Part shown: positions 28,347 to 37,011 of the stretch, piece by piece
Layout of the letters: each line of letters starts with the position of its first letter
Position numbering within the stretch: position 1 is the stretch's first letter
Translations under genes and position numbers: made by a program
Assembly (NCBI GenBank): GCA_016935435.1
Contig: JAFGQZ010000026.1
Coordinates: forward strand, 1 to 64,000
Length of the DNA: 64,000 bases
From: Bacteroidales bacterium
GTDB lineage: Bacteria; Bacteroidota; Bacteroidia; Bacteroidales; UBA10428
Reading direction: 5' to 3'
Notes under the pieces: generated by a model
The model's input: only the letters and a program-made list of their open reading frames with translations
Told to the model about the DNA's origin: nothing
Database searches by the model: none

Positions 28347-29375
28347 ATGATAAACGTAGAAAGCTTAACCCCAATACTTACTGTTGAAGATTTTACAGCC
28401 GAAGGACAAGTGAAATGGTGTCCGGGCTGCGGTGGACATGCTGTTTTGGCTTCTGTGAAAAAAGCCCTTCCTGAGGCCGGGGTTAAAAAAGAAAATGTTG
28501 TGTTTGTTTCCGGAATCGGTTGTTCATCGAGGTTTCCATACTATATCAACACTTATGGGTTCCATAGCCTGCATGGCCGTGCCCCTGCTATCGCTTCGGG
28601 CATAAAAATTGCTAATCCCGAACTTAGTGTTTGGCTTGTTACTGGCGATGGCGATTCGATGGCTATCGGGGGCAACCACTTTATACACATGCTTCGCCGC
28701 AATATCGATGTAAATATTTTACTGTTTAACAATAAGATTTACGGGCTTACCAAAGGGCAATACTCGCCCACAACCCCTTTTGGCAGTGTAACTAAAACCT
28801 CGCCCGATGGAACTGTTGAAGCGCCTTTTCAGCCGGGTGAACTTGCTATGGGCGCCAATGCCAGCTTTTTTGCCAGGGCAGTCGATACCAATCCTAAAAT
28901 GATGACCGAAGTGTTTATTGCTGCAACAAAGCATAAAGGCACTTCGCTGGTTGAGGTGTTCGAAAATTGTGTCATATTCAACAATAAGGTGCACGAAATG
29001 GTTACCGGCAAAGAATTCCGCGACGATAACCAGATTTACCTCGAGCATGGCAAACCTATGATATTTGGCAAAAACTCAGACAAAGGATTGGTGCTTGACG
29101 GGGCTGGTCTTAAGGTTGTAACTATTGGCGAAAACGGAATTGCCAAGGGCGACATACTGGTACATGATGCCAAAACACAAAATATTGCCATTCATTTTAT
29201 GCTTGCAAAAATGAGTTTGCCTGAATTTCCGGTTGCTATGGGGGTTATTCGAAATGCCGACACCCCTGTTTATGAAGATATGCTTTACAACCAGGTTTCG
29301 AAAGCAAAATCGCAGGCAAAGGTTAAGAATGTCGGCGAGTTGCTAAAAAGTGGCAATATTATAAGAATCGATTAG
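28347..29375 (+). CDS. korB: 2-oxoacid:ferredoxin oxidoreductase, beta subunit
   Basis: The 342-residue beta subunit holds the thiamine-diphosphate site. Visible are 'KWCPGCGGHAVL' at the N-terminus, 'FVSGIGCSSRFPYY', 'HGRAPAIASGIKIANP', and the TPP/Mg motif 'VTGDGDSMAIGGNHFIH' with 'LLFNNKIYGLTKGQYSPT'. There is no separate ferredoxin-like delta subunit nearby, as usual for this two-subunit type. It is 1 bp downstream of korA and ends the operon. Gene pairs like this are common in anaerobic Bacteroidota running a partial or reductive TCA cycle. Confidence 0.93.
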   Translation: MINVESLTPILTVEDFTAEGQVKWCPGCGGHAVLASVKKALPEAGVKKENVVFVSGIGCSSRFPYYINTYGFHSLHGRAPAIASGIKIANPELSVWLVTGDGDSMAIGGNHFIHMLRRNIDVNILLFNNKIYGLTKGQYSPTTPFGSVTKTSPDGTVEAPFQPGELAMGANASFFARAVDTNPKMMTEVFIAATKHKGTSLVEVFENCVIFNNKVHEMVTGKEFRDDNQIYLEHGKPMIFGKNSDKGLVLDGAGLKVVTIGENGIAKGDILVHDAKTQNIAIHFMLAKMSLPEFPVAMGVIRNADTPVYEDMLYNQVSKAKSQAKVKNVGELLKSGNIIRID

Positions 29376-29493
29376 CCAGCTTTCCTGGACAAGGCAAATA
29401 CATCCCATAGTGTAAGGGCATAATCATCAATTAAAAAATTGTTTGTTCCGATAATGTTGACTAAATTTAAGAAAGCATACGAATGACTTTCTC

Positions 29494-32400
29494 ATGAGGA
29501 ACCTGTTCAATATTTTGTTCTTGGTTTTATTTCTTTGTGCCTCAGTTGCGGGAACTAATATTTCTGTAGAAACCATTTCGGTGCTGCAGGGGTTGCCAAA
29601 CCCACATGTTACAAAAGTGTTTTTCGACCAGAAAGGCTTGATGTGGGTAGGCACGGTAAATGGACTGTGTGCATACGATGGTTACAATTTTTTAGTCAGG
29701 CAGTCAAGCCATTTGTCAACCCGTGCGCTTACCGACGACCATATATTATATATTAAACAAGATAAAAACGAAAACTACTGGCTGCTTACACATTCAGGGT
29801 TGGAATTACTATACAAAGGCGATTTAAGCAGCAGGCTTATTAAACCTTTGCCCGATTACAGCGAAGTTGTTAATGTAATTACCTCGCCCGAAAGCAACTA
29901 TGTTTTTCTGGTTTACAAAAACAAAATTGAGAAGTATAATATTTACAGCTTCAGGGAAGATACTGGTAAAACCAAACTTGAACACGAAGTAAGTTCGGCG
30001 GTGTTTTCAATGGGCTATATATATCTTGCAGGCAATAATTATTTTGTAAGGTTTAACCTGCAAACCGGAATTATTGAAAAGCTTGCTTACGGGAGCGAAA
30101 AATTGTCAAATTCTGACAGGGTACTGCTGGCAGCCTATAAATCGAAACACCTTATAGTTGCCGTTAAAAATAAACTTTACCTCTACGATATTAATCATCA
30201 GGCCTGTAGGCTTGTCGAAACTTTTCCTGCCGACATTGTTAATATTTCCTCACAGGTTGGCAATAGTATAGCCTTAACAACTAAATTAAGTGTTTATCAT
30301 TTGTCTTTCGTTAATAATTTTGATTCGGTTCAAACTAAACTGGTATTCGACTCTGGCAGCTATATGTTTAATGCAGTAGAGCTTGATGGAAACCAATTGA
30401 TTTGGGTGGGCACAAACATGGGGCTGGTTAAGATTAACCCATTCAGCCTTTACATACACCATAGTCCGCCACAAAAGTTTGGCTTTAACGAAAAGTATTT
30501 AAAAAATCTGGTAACCTGTGCATTTGGCAATGGCTATATTGCCAGGGTGGCACCGGTGGAATATACATATACTAACCTGAAAGACAGATTTTCAGGCTCA
30601 TTTACATTAGGCCATGTTCCAACCAGTTGTGCATGGGCAAACAACAAAATGTATGTTGGCACAAACAAAGGGCTGTTTGTGTTAGCCGCTGACAACAAAA
30701 ACCCAGAAAAGGTCGCTTTTTTTTCCGGCGACACTGTACATTCGCTTAAATTGTTTAACAACCAACTTTGGGTGGCCACAGTAAATGGTTTGTATGTTAA
30801 AACCGACATGGGTTTTCAGAGAATTTGTAAGGTTGAAGCCAAAGGTTTTATTGCCGGAAACAGCGAAGTGGTATTTTACAACAAAGAGGGGTTGGGGGTT
30901 TTAATTGCCGATAGTTGTAAAGTTGACATGGTGCAAAGCGAAGCTTTTAAAATTCACAAGATTAACGATTTGTTCCAGTCCCTCGACGGAAGAATATGGG
31001 TAGCAGCAGAAGATGGGCTGTACTGTTACAGCATGAATACCGACAAGGAGCTGAAAAATATGTTTGTACAGGTTTTTTCAGGCCCGGTTTACTCACTGCT
31101 CGAGGCGAAGAATATTCCGGAAATCTGGTTTTCATCAGATAAAGGAATATGCTCATATAATTATCAGTCGGGCAGGTTATCGGTGTTTGCGTATGAAGAT
31201 GGCATACGGAGCACCTCTTTTATTGTAAGGGGGGCTTTTCACGGGAGTTATGGCGATATTAACTTTATTGCATTAAATGAAATAGTACACTTTTATCCCG
31301 ACTCGATATATCGGCAGGATGCCCCGCCCAAAATTATTCTTTCGTTAATAAAACAGGCTTTCAGCGATTCGGTTGCCGAAAAATTGTTTCCGGTACCCGA
31401 TTCGGTTATAATTAGTCCTTCAACCCGGTTAACAGAGCTGCATTTTACAACTTTAGATTATTTTGCCCCTGAGCATAACCGGTTCGAATATAGCCTTACA
31501 AAGCGAAACCAGGAAGCCGAATGGAAAAACTTACAAAAAAATATTGTATATATAGGGGACATGTCGCCGGGCAGTTACGAACTTAAAGTAAGGGTAAAAA
31601 ACAGTCATGGCGTTGAGAGCGAAGAATATAAAGTTATAATTAGGCTAAATGCCCCGATGTTGCAAACAAAGCTTGCCTACATTGGTTACCTGGTGGTTTT
31701 GGTGTTTTCAATTTTTATGATTATCCGCCTTCGTACACGTAACCTTACCCGTATGAACCGTGAGTATAAGGAGAAAGAGCGTATAGCAAAAAAAATTGAG
31801 CAGCAAAAAGAAGAGTTGTCTGTAAAGAACAAAAACATAACCGACAGTATAAACTATGCCCGCAGGATTCAGCTGGCTATGATGCCTTCAATAAAACATT
31901 TCAAGGCGTATTTCCCCGACTCGTTTATCCTGCACATGCCTAAAGATATAGTTAGCGGCGATTTTTACTGGTCGAACCGTGTGGGGAACAAATTGTTTTT
32001 TTCTGCTATCGACTGCACCGGCCACGGAGTTCCGGGAGCTTTTATGTCGATAATCGGTGTCGAGCTTTTTCGCCGCATAACAGAAGTAGAGAAAATTTAT
32101 GAGCCGGCAGAAATATTAAACAGTTTAAGTAAAAATTTTGAAAGGGTTTTCGGCGATGTCGATGAAATGAAATTGCGCGATGGCATGGATCTCGCATTTT
32201 GTGCCATTAACGAAGAAAACACATTGCTTGAGTTTTCTGGTGCCTTTAACCCGCTTTATATTATCCGTAACAGTTCCATTATTGAAATTAAAGGCGATAG
32301 AAAGTCGGTTGGGATCTATTATGACGACGATGAGGTGCATTCGTTCAGCAATCATATAATTCCACTGATGGACAATGATTTAGTTTACATTTTTACCGAT

Positions 32401-32607
32401 GGGTATGTCGATCAGTTTGGCGGGCCCGAAGGGAAAAAATATAAGTTTCGCCGGTTTAGGCACTTGTTGCTGGCATTGCACCAATTGCCAATGGAAAAAC
32501 AGGAAGAGTTTCTGAGGAAAAGCATTTTGGAATGGAAAGGTGAAATTGACCAGGTCGATGATATACTGGTTATGGGCATACGCATTCACCAGAAAACCAA
32601 ACAATAG
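29494..32607 (+). CDS. Membrane SpoIIE-type serine phosphatase with large periplasmic propeller sensor
   Basis: The 1037-residue protein has a signal peptide ('LFNILFLVLFLCASVAG'), a two-component-regulator-type beta-propeller (residues ~25-620, e.g. 'KGLMWVGTVNGLCAYDGYNF', 'LIWVGTNMGLVKINPF'), a Y_Y_Y Ig-like domain (~640-720, 'SPGSYELKVRVKNSHGVES') and one transmembrane helix (~727-748). After a coiled coil comes a SpoIIE/PP2C phosphatase ('INYARRIQLAMMPS', 'DIVSGDFYW', 'DCTGHGVPGAFMS', 'IFTDGYVDQF'). The metal-binding aspartates are present, so it should be active. By family, it dephosphorylates anti-sigma antagonists or other phosphoserine proteins. It converges on a hybrid kinase-like gene. 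Confidence 0.9.
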   Translation: MRNLFNILFLVLFLCASVAGTNISVETISVLQGLPNPHVTKVFFDQKGLMWVGTVNGLCAYDGYNFLVRQSSHLSTRALTDDHILYIKQDKNENYWLLTHSGLELLYKGDLSSRLIKPLPDYSEVVNVITSPESNYVFLVYKNKIEKYNIYSFREDTGKTKLEHEVSSAVFSMGYIYLAGNNYFVRFNLQTGIIEKLAYGSEKLSNSDRVLLAAYKSKHLIVAVKNKLYLYDINHQACRLVETFPADIVNISSQVGNSIALTTKLSVYHLSFVNNFDSVQTKLVFDSGSYMFNAVELDGNQLIWVGTNMGLVKINPFSLYIHHSPPQKFGFNEKYLKNLVTCAFGNGYIARVAPVEYTYTNLKDRFSGSFTLGHVPTSCAWANNKMYVGTNKGLFVLAADNKNPEKVAFFSGDTVHSLKLFNNQLWVATVNGLYVKTDMGFQRICKVEAKGFIAGNSEVVFYNKEGLGVLIADSCKVDMVQSEAFKIHKINDLFQSLDGRIWVAAEDGLYCYSMNTDKELKNMFVQVFSGPVYSLLEAKNIPEIWFSSDKGICSYNYQSGRLSVFAYEDGIRSTSFIVRGAFHGSYGDINFIALNEIVHFYPDSIYRQDAPPKIILSLIKQAFSDSVAEKLFPVPDSVIISPSTRLTELHFTTLDYFAPEHNRFEYSLTKRNQEAEWKNLQKNIVYIGDMSPGSYELKVRVKNSHGVESEEYKVIIRLNAPMLQTKLAYIGYLVVLVFSIFMIIRLRTRNLTRMNREYKEKERIAKKIEQQKEELSVKNKNITDSINYARRIQLAMMPSIKHFKAYFPDSFILHMPKDIVSGDFYWSNRVGNKLFFSAIDCTGHGVPGAFMSIIGVELFRRITEVEKIYEPAEILNSLSKNFERVFGDVDEMKLRDGMDLAFCAINEENTLLEFSGAFNPLYIIRNSSIIEIKGDRKSVGIYYDDDEVHSFSNHIIPLMDNDLVYIFTDGYVDQFGGPEGKKYKFRRFRHLLLALHQLPMEKQEEFLRKSILEWKGEIDQVDDILVMGIRIHQKTKQ

Positions 32608-32668
32608 AACTTGCTGCTGCCCGGCAATTTCATTCAATTGTTTTTATTAAAAACCACCGCATACAAAT

Positions 32669-34390
32669 TCACACTTCGTTGTATTTTATCAGATACTCCA
32701 TTTTTTTCAGGAGCACTTCAACCTGGAAAGGTTTGCTGATATAATCGTTCATTCCGGCAGCTAAACAGGCTTCTTTATCGCCCGACAGGGCATTTGCTGT
32801 TATGGCAATTATGGGGGTGTGGAGGTTTGTGCTTGCCTCAAGTTCCCTTATCTTCTTTGTAGCCACTATTCCATTCATTACAGGCATTTGTATGTCCATT
32901 AATATCAGGTCGTAGCGGGTAGTGCCGAACTTATCAAGAGCTTCTTTCCCATTGCTTGCAAGATCGATGTTTTTTACTTTGCCTTTTAAGCTCAGCAGTA
33001 CAATTTTTTGATTAATGGAGTTGTCTTCGACAAGTAAAATATTGGCTTCTTTTAAATCGCTAATGGCTTTTTTAGGATAAATTTCCGAAATTGGTATTTC
33101 ACTGAATTGTTGCTGTGCCTTTGGCAATTGTAATGTAAACTTATACAGGCACCCAGGTATATCCAGTTCAAGACTGCCTTTATGTGCCAAAATAATTTTG
33201 CGGGCGATGGAGAAATCGTAAAATTGTTCGAGCAGCTTGTCTGAATCGGGGTTAAACTCATTTAAAATATTGTGCAGGTAATAATCGTTGCCCACTTTTG
33301 TAATTTTAAACTTTGGGCTAAAAAACCTGAAAGAAATTGCCGGCCCTTCGCTTTCGCGCAAAACTTCAATTTCGAGCTCGGGCTTATCCCTTTCGGTTAC
33401 GGTAGTTTTAATAAAATTTTCGATTAGCGAAAGAAAAAGCTGTTTAATCCTAACCGGATCGCCATTAAAGTTATCTTTAACACCCGATGAATATTTTATT
33501 TTAAGCGAGTTGTTGTGTTGACTTTCGAACAGGTGCAGGGTACTTTCGATAGTTGAGTTAAGGTTAAAAGTAACAGAGGTTTTTACATCGTCTTCGATAT
33601 CAACGGCAGACACCTTTACAATGTTGTTTACAACATTTACAAGGTTATTTGTAGAAGCAATAATTGTTTCGAACAAATCGCGCTGCTCGGCATCAAATTT
33701 TGCCTGGTTTACCAGCGTCGATATTAAGGTAATGTTGTTTAGGGGTGTGCGGATTTGGTGCGACAGGTTCGATAAAAATTCATCTTTTTTCTTTAATTCG
33801 CTGTTATGCCCTGCCAGCTCTTTCTCCAGTTTGTTGTTAAAATCGGCTTTTAAGTATTCTAATACATAAAGCACAAACATAATTGAGAGGTAAACTGCAA
33901 TAATAATAAAGCCTGGCACCAGCTCATAAACAGGCATTGCCTGAAGGTATTGGCTTAAAATTATCAGTATAACAATAATGGACAGGAAAAACAAAGAAAA
34001 TTTTGAACCAGTATGCAGGCCTTTAACACTTATAGCCAGTGCAGGATATAAAAACACCCATAAAAAGGCTGAACCATTGTTGCCCCTGGTTGCAAACAAA
34101 TAGCCAAAGATTAAAGTAGCAAGCCACAACAATATATTGCCGGCAGTTGTAGTTTTAAAACCAGAGAAAAGAAACCATACATTTAAATAGAAAAATAAGC
34201 AAAAAGCACTCAGTACCGTAGTGGCAACATAGTTGTCGGATATCAGCCCCAGAACAGCGTGGAATAAACAAAAAACGATTAATATAATGCTGGAGGAACC
34301 AATTATAATGGTTTTATTTAACTGGTCAACAGATAACGATTTGTCTGCTTTTTTTGATAAAAGATCAATTATAAAATGAAACAATTTCAT
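32669..34390 (-). CDS. Hybrid histidine kinase-like protein with degenerate ATPase domain and intact receiver
   Basis: The 573-residue protein has six or so N-terminal transmembrane helices (~28-180), a HisKA dimerisation helix with His211 in 'SNLSHQIRTPLNNI', an HATPase-like region (~275-425) and a C-terminal receiver with Asp499 ('DLILMDIQMPVMNG') and 'IIAITANA' and 'DYISKP'. The HATPase lacks recognisable G1 (DxGxG) and G2 (GxGLGL) boxes: the corresponding stretch reads 'ISFRFFSPKFKITK' and 'FYDFSIARKIILAHKG'. An N-box asparagine survives in 'LIENFIK'. The H-box also has Gln in place of the usual Glu next to the His. Autophosphorylation is therefore doubtful. Confidence 0.88.
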   Translation of the reverse strand: MKLFHFIIDLLSKKADKSLSVDQLNKTIIIGSSSIILIVFCLFHAVLGLISDNYVATTVLSAFCLFFYLNVWFLFSGFKTTTAGNILLWLATLIFGYLFATRGNNGSAFLWVFLYPALAISVKGLHTGSKFSLFFLSIIVILIILSQYLQAMPVYELVPGFIIIAVYLSIMFVLYVLEYLKADFNNKLEKELAGHNSELKKKDEFLSNLSHQIRTPLNNITLISTLVNQAKFDAEQRDLFETIIASTNNLVNVVNNIVKVSAVDIEDDVKTSVTFNLNSTIESTLHLFESQHNNSLKIKYSSGVKDNFNGDPVRIKQLFLSLIENFIKTTVTERDKPELEIEVLRESEGPAISFRFFSPKFKITKVGNDYYLHNILNEFNPDSDKLLEQFYDFSIARKIILAHKGSLELDIPGCLYKFTLQLPKAQQQFSEIPISEIYPKKAISDLKEANILLVEDNSINQKIVLLSLKGKVKNIDLASNGKEALDKFGTTRYDLILMDIQMPVMNGIVATKKIRELEASTNLHTPIIAITANALSGDKEACLAAGMNDYISKPFQVEVLLKKMEYLIKYNEV

Positions 34391-34584
34391 AAGCAGCCTT
34401 TTCTTTTCTTTATTGTAAGATAAATATAATTAAAAAAAATATGAATTTTTATTGTTTGGCATGAAAATAGGGGAATAATAATCTTGCCCATTCAATACGA
34501 ATTTGACTTTTTGGAAATTTTTGATCAACTTTATATAAAGCAATGCAGGCAAAAATTAATTTTTAAGAAAAAAATACCAATAGC

Positions 34585-35274
34585 GTGAAAAATTTTATAC
34601 AGAAACACATATTGTTTGAACTTTTGCTTGTATTTCTGTCGTTTGCCAGTGCCCGGGCGCAAAATACAGCCGATTCGCTGGTTTTATACACCAACGAATT
34701 TAAGTTTTCCGAAGGTTTATTTCCCGATTTCGAAAGTGTTAAAAATAACTCTCCCATACCCAAAGGTCGTATAGTTACGGAATTTGATTATAACGATAAT
34801 TACTTTTTCGAAAACCTTACAGCCCAAAAAAGTATATCGTATTTCGACAACCTGGGGAACAGTATTCGATTGCAAACCCGCAATTTATGGGGATACGGCA
34901 AAAATGGAAGCTTATATATTAATATCGACGATGGGTTTTATCGAATTACACTAATTGGGAGTATATGCCATTTTATTGCCTACCGGACCGAAGTTTACCG
35001 GCGCTCATACTACGAGCCTTATGCCATGTCATATCCGTATTATCCCGGTTCAACCACTACATCTACAGAAATGAAACAATATTTGCTCGATTTCAATACC
35101 GGAAGAATTGTTCTGTATGATATTGCCGGCCTTGAAGTTTTACTAATGCCCGATGCAGAATTGCACGATGAGTTTATGCAGCTTTCATCGCGTAAAAAGA
35201 AACAGTTGAAATTTGTATATATACGCAAATTTAACGAACGAAATCCACTATATTTAGTAAATAATAAACTATAG
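34585..35274 (+). CDS. Secreted protein of unknown function
   Basis: The 229-residue product starts at GTG and has a good signal peptide ('ELLLVFLSFASARAQ'), so it is exported to the periplasm or outer membrane. The mature part is rich in Tyr, Phe and Asn and looks beta-structured ('ISYFDNLGNSIRLQTRNLWG', 'LYINIDDGFYRITLIG'). No family was recognised. The last 30 residues are basic ('SSRKKKQLKFVYIRKFNERN'). It lies 4 bp before another secreted unknown (35279), so the two are likely one operon. Confidence 0.8.
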   Translation: MKNFIQKHILFELLLVFLSFASARAQNTADSLVLYTNEFKFSEGLFPDFESVKNNSPIPKGRIVTEFDYNDNYFFENLTAQKSISYFDNLGNSIRLQTRNLWGYGKNGSLYINIDDGFYRITLIGSICHFIAYRTEVYRRSYYEPYAMSYPYYPGSTTTSTEMKQYLLDFNTGRIVLYDIAGLEVLLMPDAELHDEFMQLSSRKKKQLKFVYIRKFNERNPLYLVNNKL

Positions 35275-35278
35275 TATT

Positions 35279-36130
35279 ATGAAACCAAAATTATTGGCAT
35301 TTTTTTTAGTAGTATGGATGTTCTCTTTGGCTAAAGCCCAGGATTATGTTCCTACCCGGGAAGAGATTAACGCATTTTTCAACACAAAAACAATGGTTGT
35401 TTTGCTCAACAACCCACTGTTGGAATACAACATGATAATAAAAGAAGTAATGGAGCAGGAGTGGACTATAACAGAGTATGAATTTATTACCGAAAAGCAA
35501 TTTGAAGAGCTGCGCAAAGACCCGCAATACTCCTTCCTTTACTTGTCTCTGGTTATGTTCGACAACGACAAAACCGATGCGCAATACCGGTTTTTGCACC
35601 TTTCACTGGGCGGCGACTATTTCAGGCTGAACCAAATGCCCGACATAGCATCGGTTCCATTATCGTATTTTAGTGTTGAAGAAGACAATTACAACTATAA
35701 GCTGGCTTTGCTGGTGCGTTTTATGCAACAACATGCACTGCTTATTAAAGATCGTCCTGAAATTGTGTCGGCCAACGTTTTTAAATACTACAACAATAAC
35801 ATGAAGGACATAAAATCAAAAACCCTTTATGTTCTGGAAGAAGAGTTAAGCAAAGACGTCAATTCTGCTGCCAGGATACGCAGTGTGTACCCATATAAAT
35901 TTAAAATTGCAACAAAAGAAGAAATTACCGAAGCCATAAAAAACCGCGATGAAAATATTGTTTTCCTTCATAAAGTTGGCCCGGAAGGCACAAAACTCGA
36001 TGCCCGCTGCTATAAGGTTATTGTAGGGGCCGGAGATGCAAATTTTTATTATTTCGATTATCACCGTATCAGCGATAAAAAACCCGACGGGCTGTTGGAA
36101 GACGATTTTAAGAAAATGGCAAAAAAATAA
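35279..36130 (+). CDS. Secreted protein of unknown function
   Basis: The 283-residue product has a signal peptide ('LLAFFLVVWMFSLAKAQDY'). The mature protein begins 'VPTREEINAFFNTKTMVVLL' and later holds 'SFLYLSLVMFDNDKTDAQYRFL' and 'RIRSVYPYKFKIATKEEITEAI', a mixed alpha/beta pattern. The 'REEINAFFNTKTMVVLLNNP' opening and the repeated 'LYLSL' / 'FLHLSLGG' strands suggest a two-lobed fold, but I do not recognise the family. It is 4 bp after the other secreted unknown and 112 bp before the TPR gene. Confidence 0.8.
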   Translation: MKPKLLAFFLVVWMFSLAKAQDYVPTREEINAFFNTKTMVVLLNNPLLEYNMIIKEVMEQEWTITEYEFITEKQFEELRKDPQYSFLYLSLVMFDNDKTDAQYRFLHLSLGGDYFRLNQMPDIASVPLSYFSVEEDNYNYKLALLVRFMQQHALLIKDRPEIVSANVFKYYNNNMKDIKSKTLYVLEEELSKDVNSAARIRSVYPYKFKIATKEEITEAIKNRDENIVFLHKVGPEGTKLDARCYKVIVGAGDANFYYFDYHRISDKKPDGLLEDDFKKMAKK

Positions 36131-36242
36131 ATACAACTGAGGCAGAGAAAATACGTTTTGCACTATTTCGAAAGCCTCTGTTATGAAAAACTTTTTTATA
36201 TGGTAAGAGCAATTTTTTATATATTGCTTCAAATTCAATAAA

Positions 36243-36968
36243 ATGTACCGTTTGGTTGTTCTTTATATTGCAGTTGCCTGCGGCTTTGTTCTTTACGGGC
36301 AAGACGATGCGGTAAGGGCACAATTGGCCCAGGCCGACAGGTTTACCAGTGAGTCGAACTACTCCGAAGCCCTCAAACATATAGAGGCAGCACTGGAAAT
36401 TAACAGTTTGTCGTTAGAAGCCCTTGAGAAAAAAGTAAATGTAATGCTCCTCTCTGAAAGGGTGAAAGATATTTCAGACGAAATTGAGCAACTGATAAAG
36501 GTAAATGTACAGCAACCCGAGTATTATTATTTAAGGGCCTTAATACATATTAACAGGCAGAAACCACAAAAAGCCATTGACGATCTTAACAATGCAGTTT
36601 ATTACCAGATGCCCGAAAAATACCTCGACAAAGTTTATCTAAACCGAGGTATGGCCCTATATTTAAAGGGCGATTTTATTAAAGCTGAAAACGATTTTCA
36701 GGCTGCACTGGAAATTAACCCGCGCAACTCTACCGTGTATCACAGCTGGGGCATGCTTAAGTACGAAGAGCGCAATTACGACGATGCCCTGAAGTATTTC
36801 CTGAAAGCTATTCAGTACGACGACAATAACCCCATTACTTTTTACAACCTGGCAATGAGTTATTTAAGGATTGACGACATGGCCAATGCCTGTTATTATT
36901 TCAACAAATCGTGTTCGCTTGGTAACCGAAATGCCTGTAAAGTTTATTATTTGCAGTGTACCCAATAA
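36243..36968 (+). CDS. Exported tetratricopeptide-repeat protein
   Basis: The 241-residue protein has a short signal peptide ('LVVLYIAVACGFVLYGQ') and about five TPR units, such as 'ALKHIEAALEINSLSLEALEKK', 'KAIDDLNNAVYYQMPEKYLDK', 'KAENDFQAALEINPRNSTVYHSWGMLKYEERNYDDALKYF'. TPRs form protein-binding solenoids. The C-terminus 'NACYYFNKSCSLGNRNACKVY' resembles the Sel1-like end seen in many Bacteroidota exported TPR proteins. The partner is unknown. It lies 43 bp before the glycosyltransferase gene. Confidence 0.85.
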   Translation: MYRLVVLYIAVACGFVLYGQDDAVRAQLAQADRFTSESNYSEALKHIEAALEINSLSLEALEKKVNVMLLSERVKDISDEIEQLIKVNVQQPEYYYLRALIHINRQKPQKAIDDLNNAVYYQMPEKYLDKVYLNRGMALYLKGDFIKAENDFQAALEINPRNSTVYHSWGMLKYEERNYDDALKYFLKAIQYDDNNPITFYNLAMSYLRIDDMANACYYFNKSCSLGNRNACKVYYLQCTQ

Positions 36969-37011
36969 TTTGCCCCTTCTCTGAGTAAAGAACCAGAAAA
37001 CAGGAATTGCC

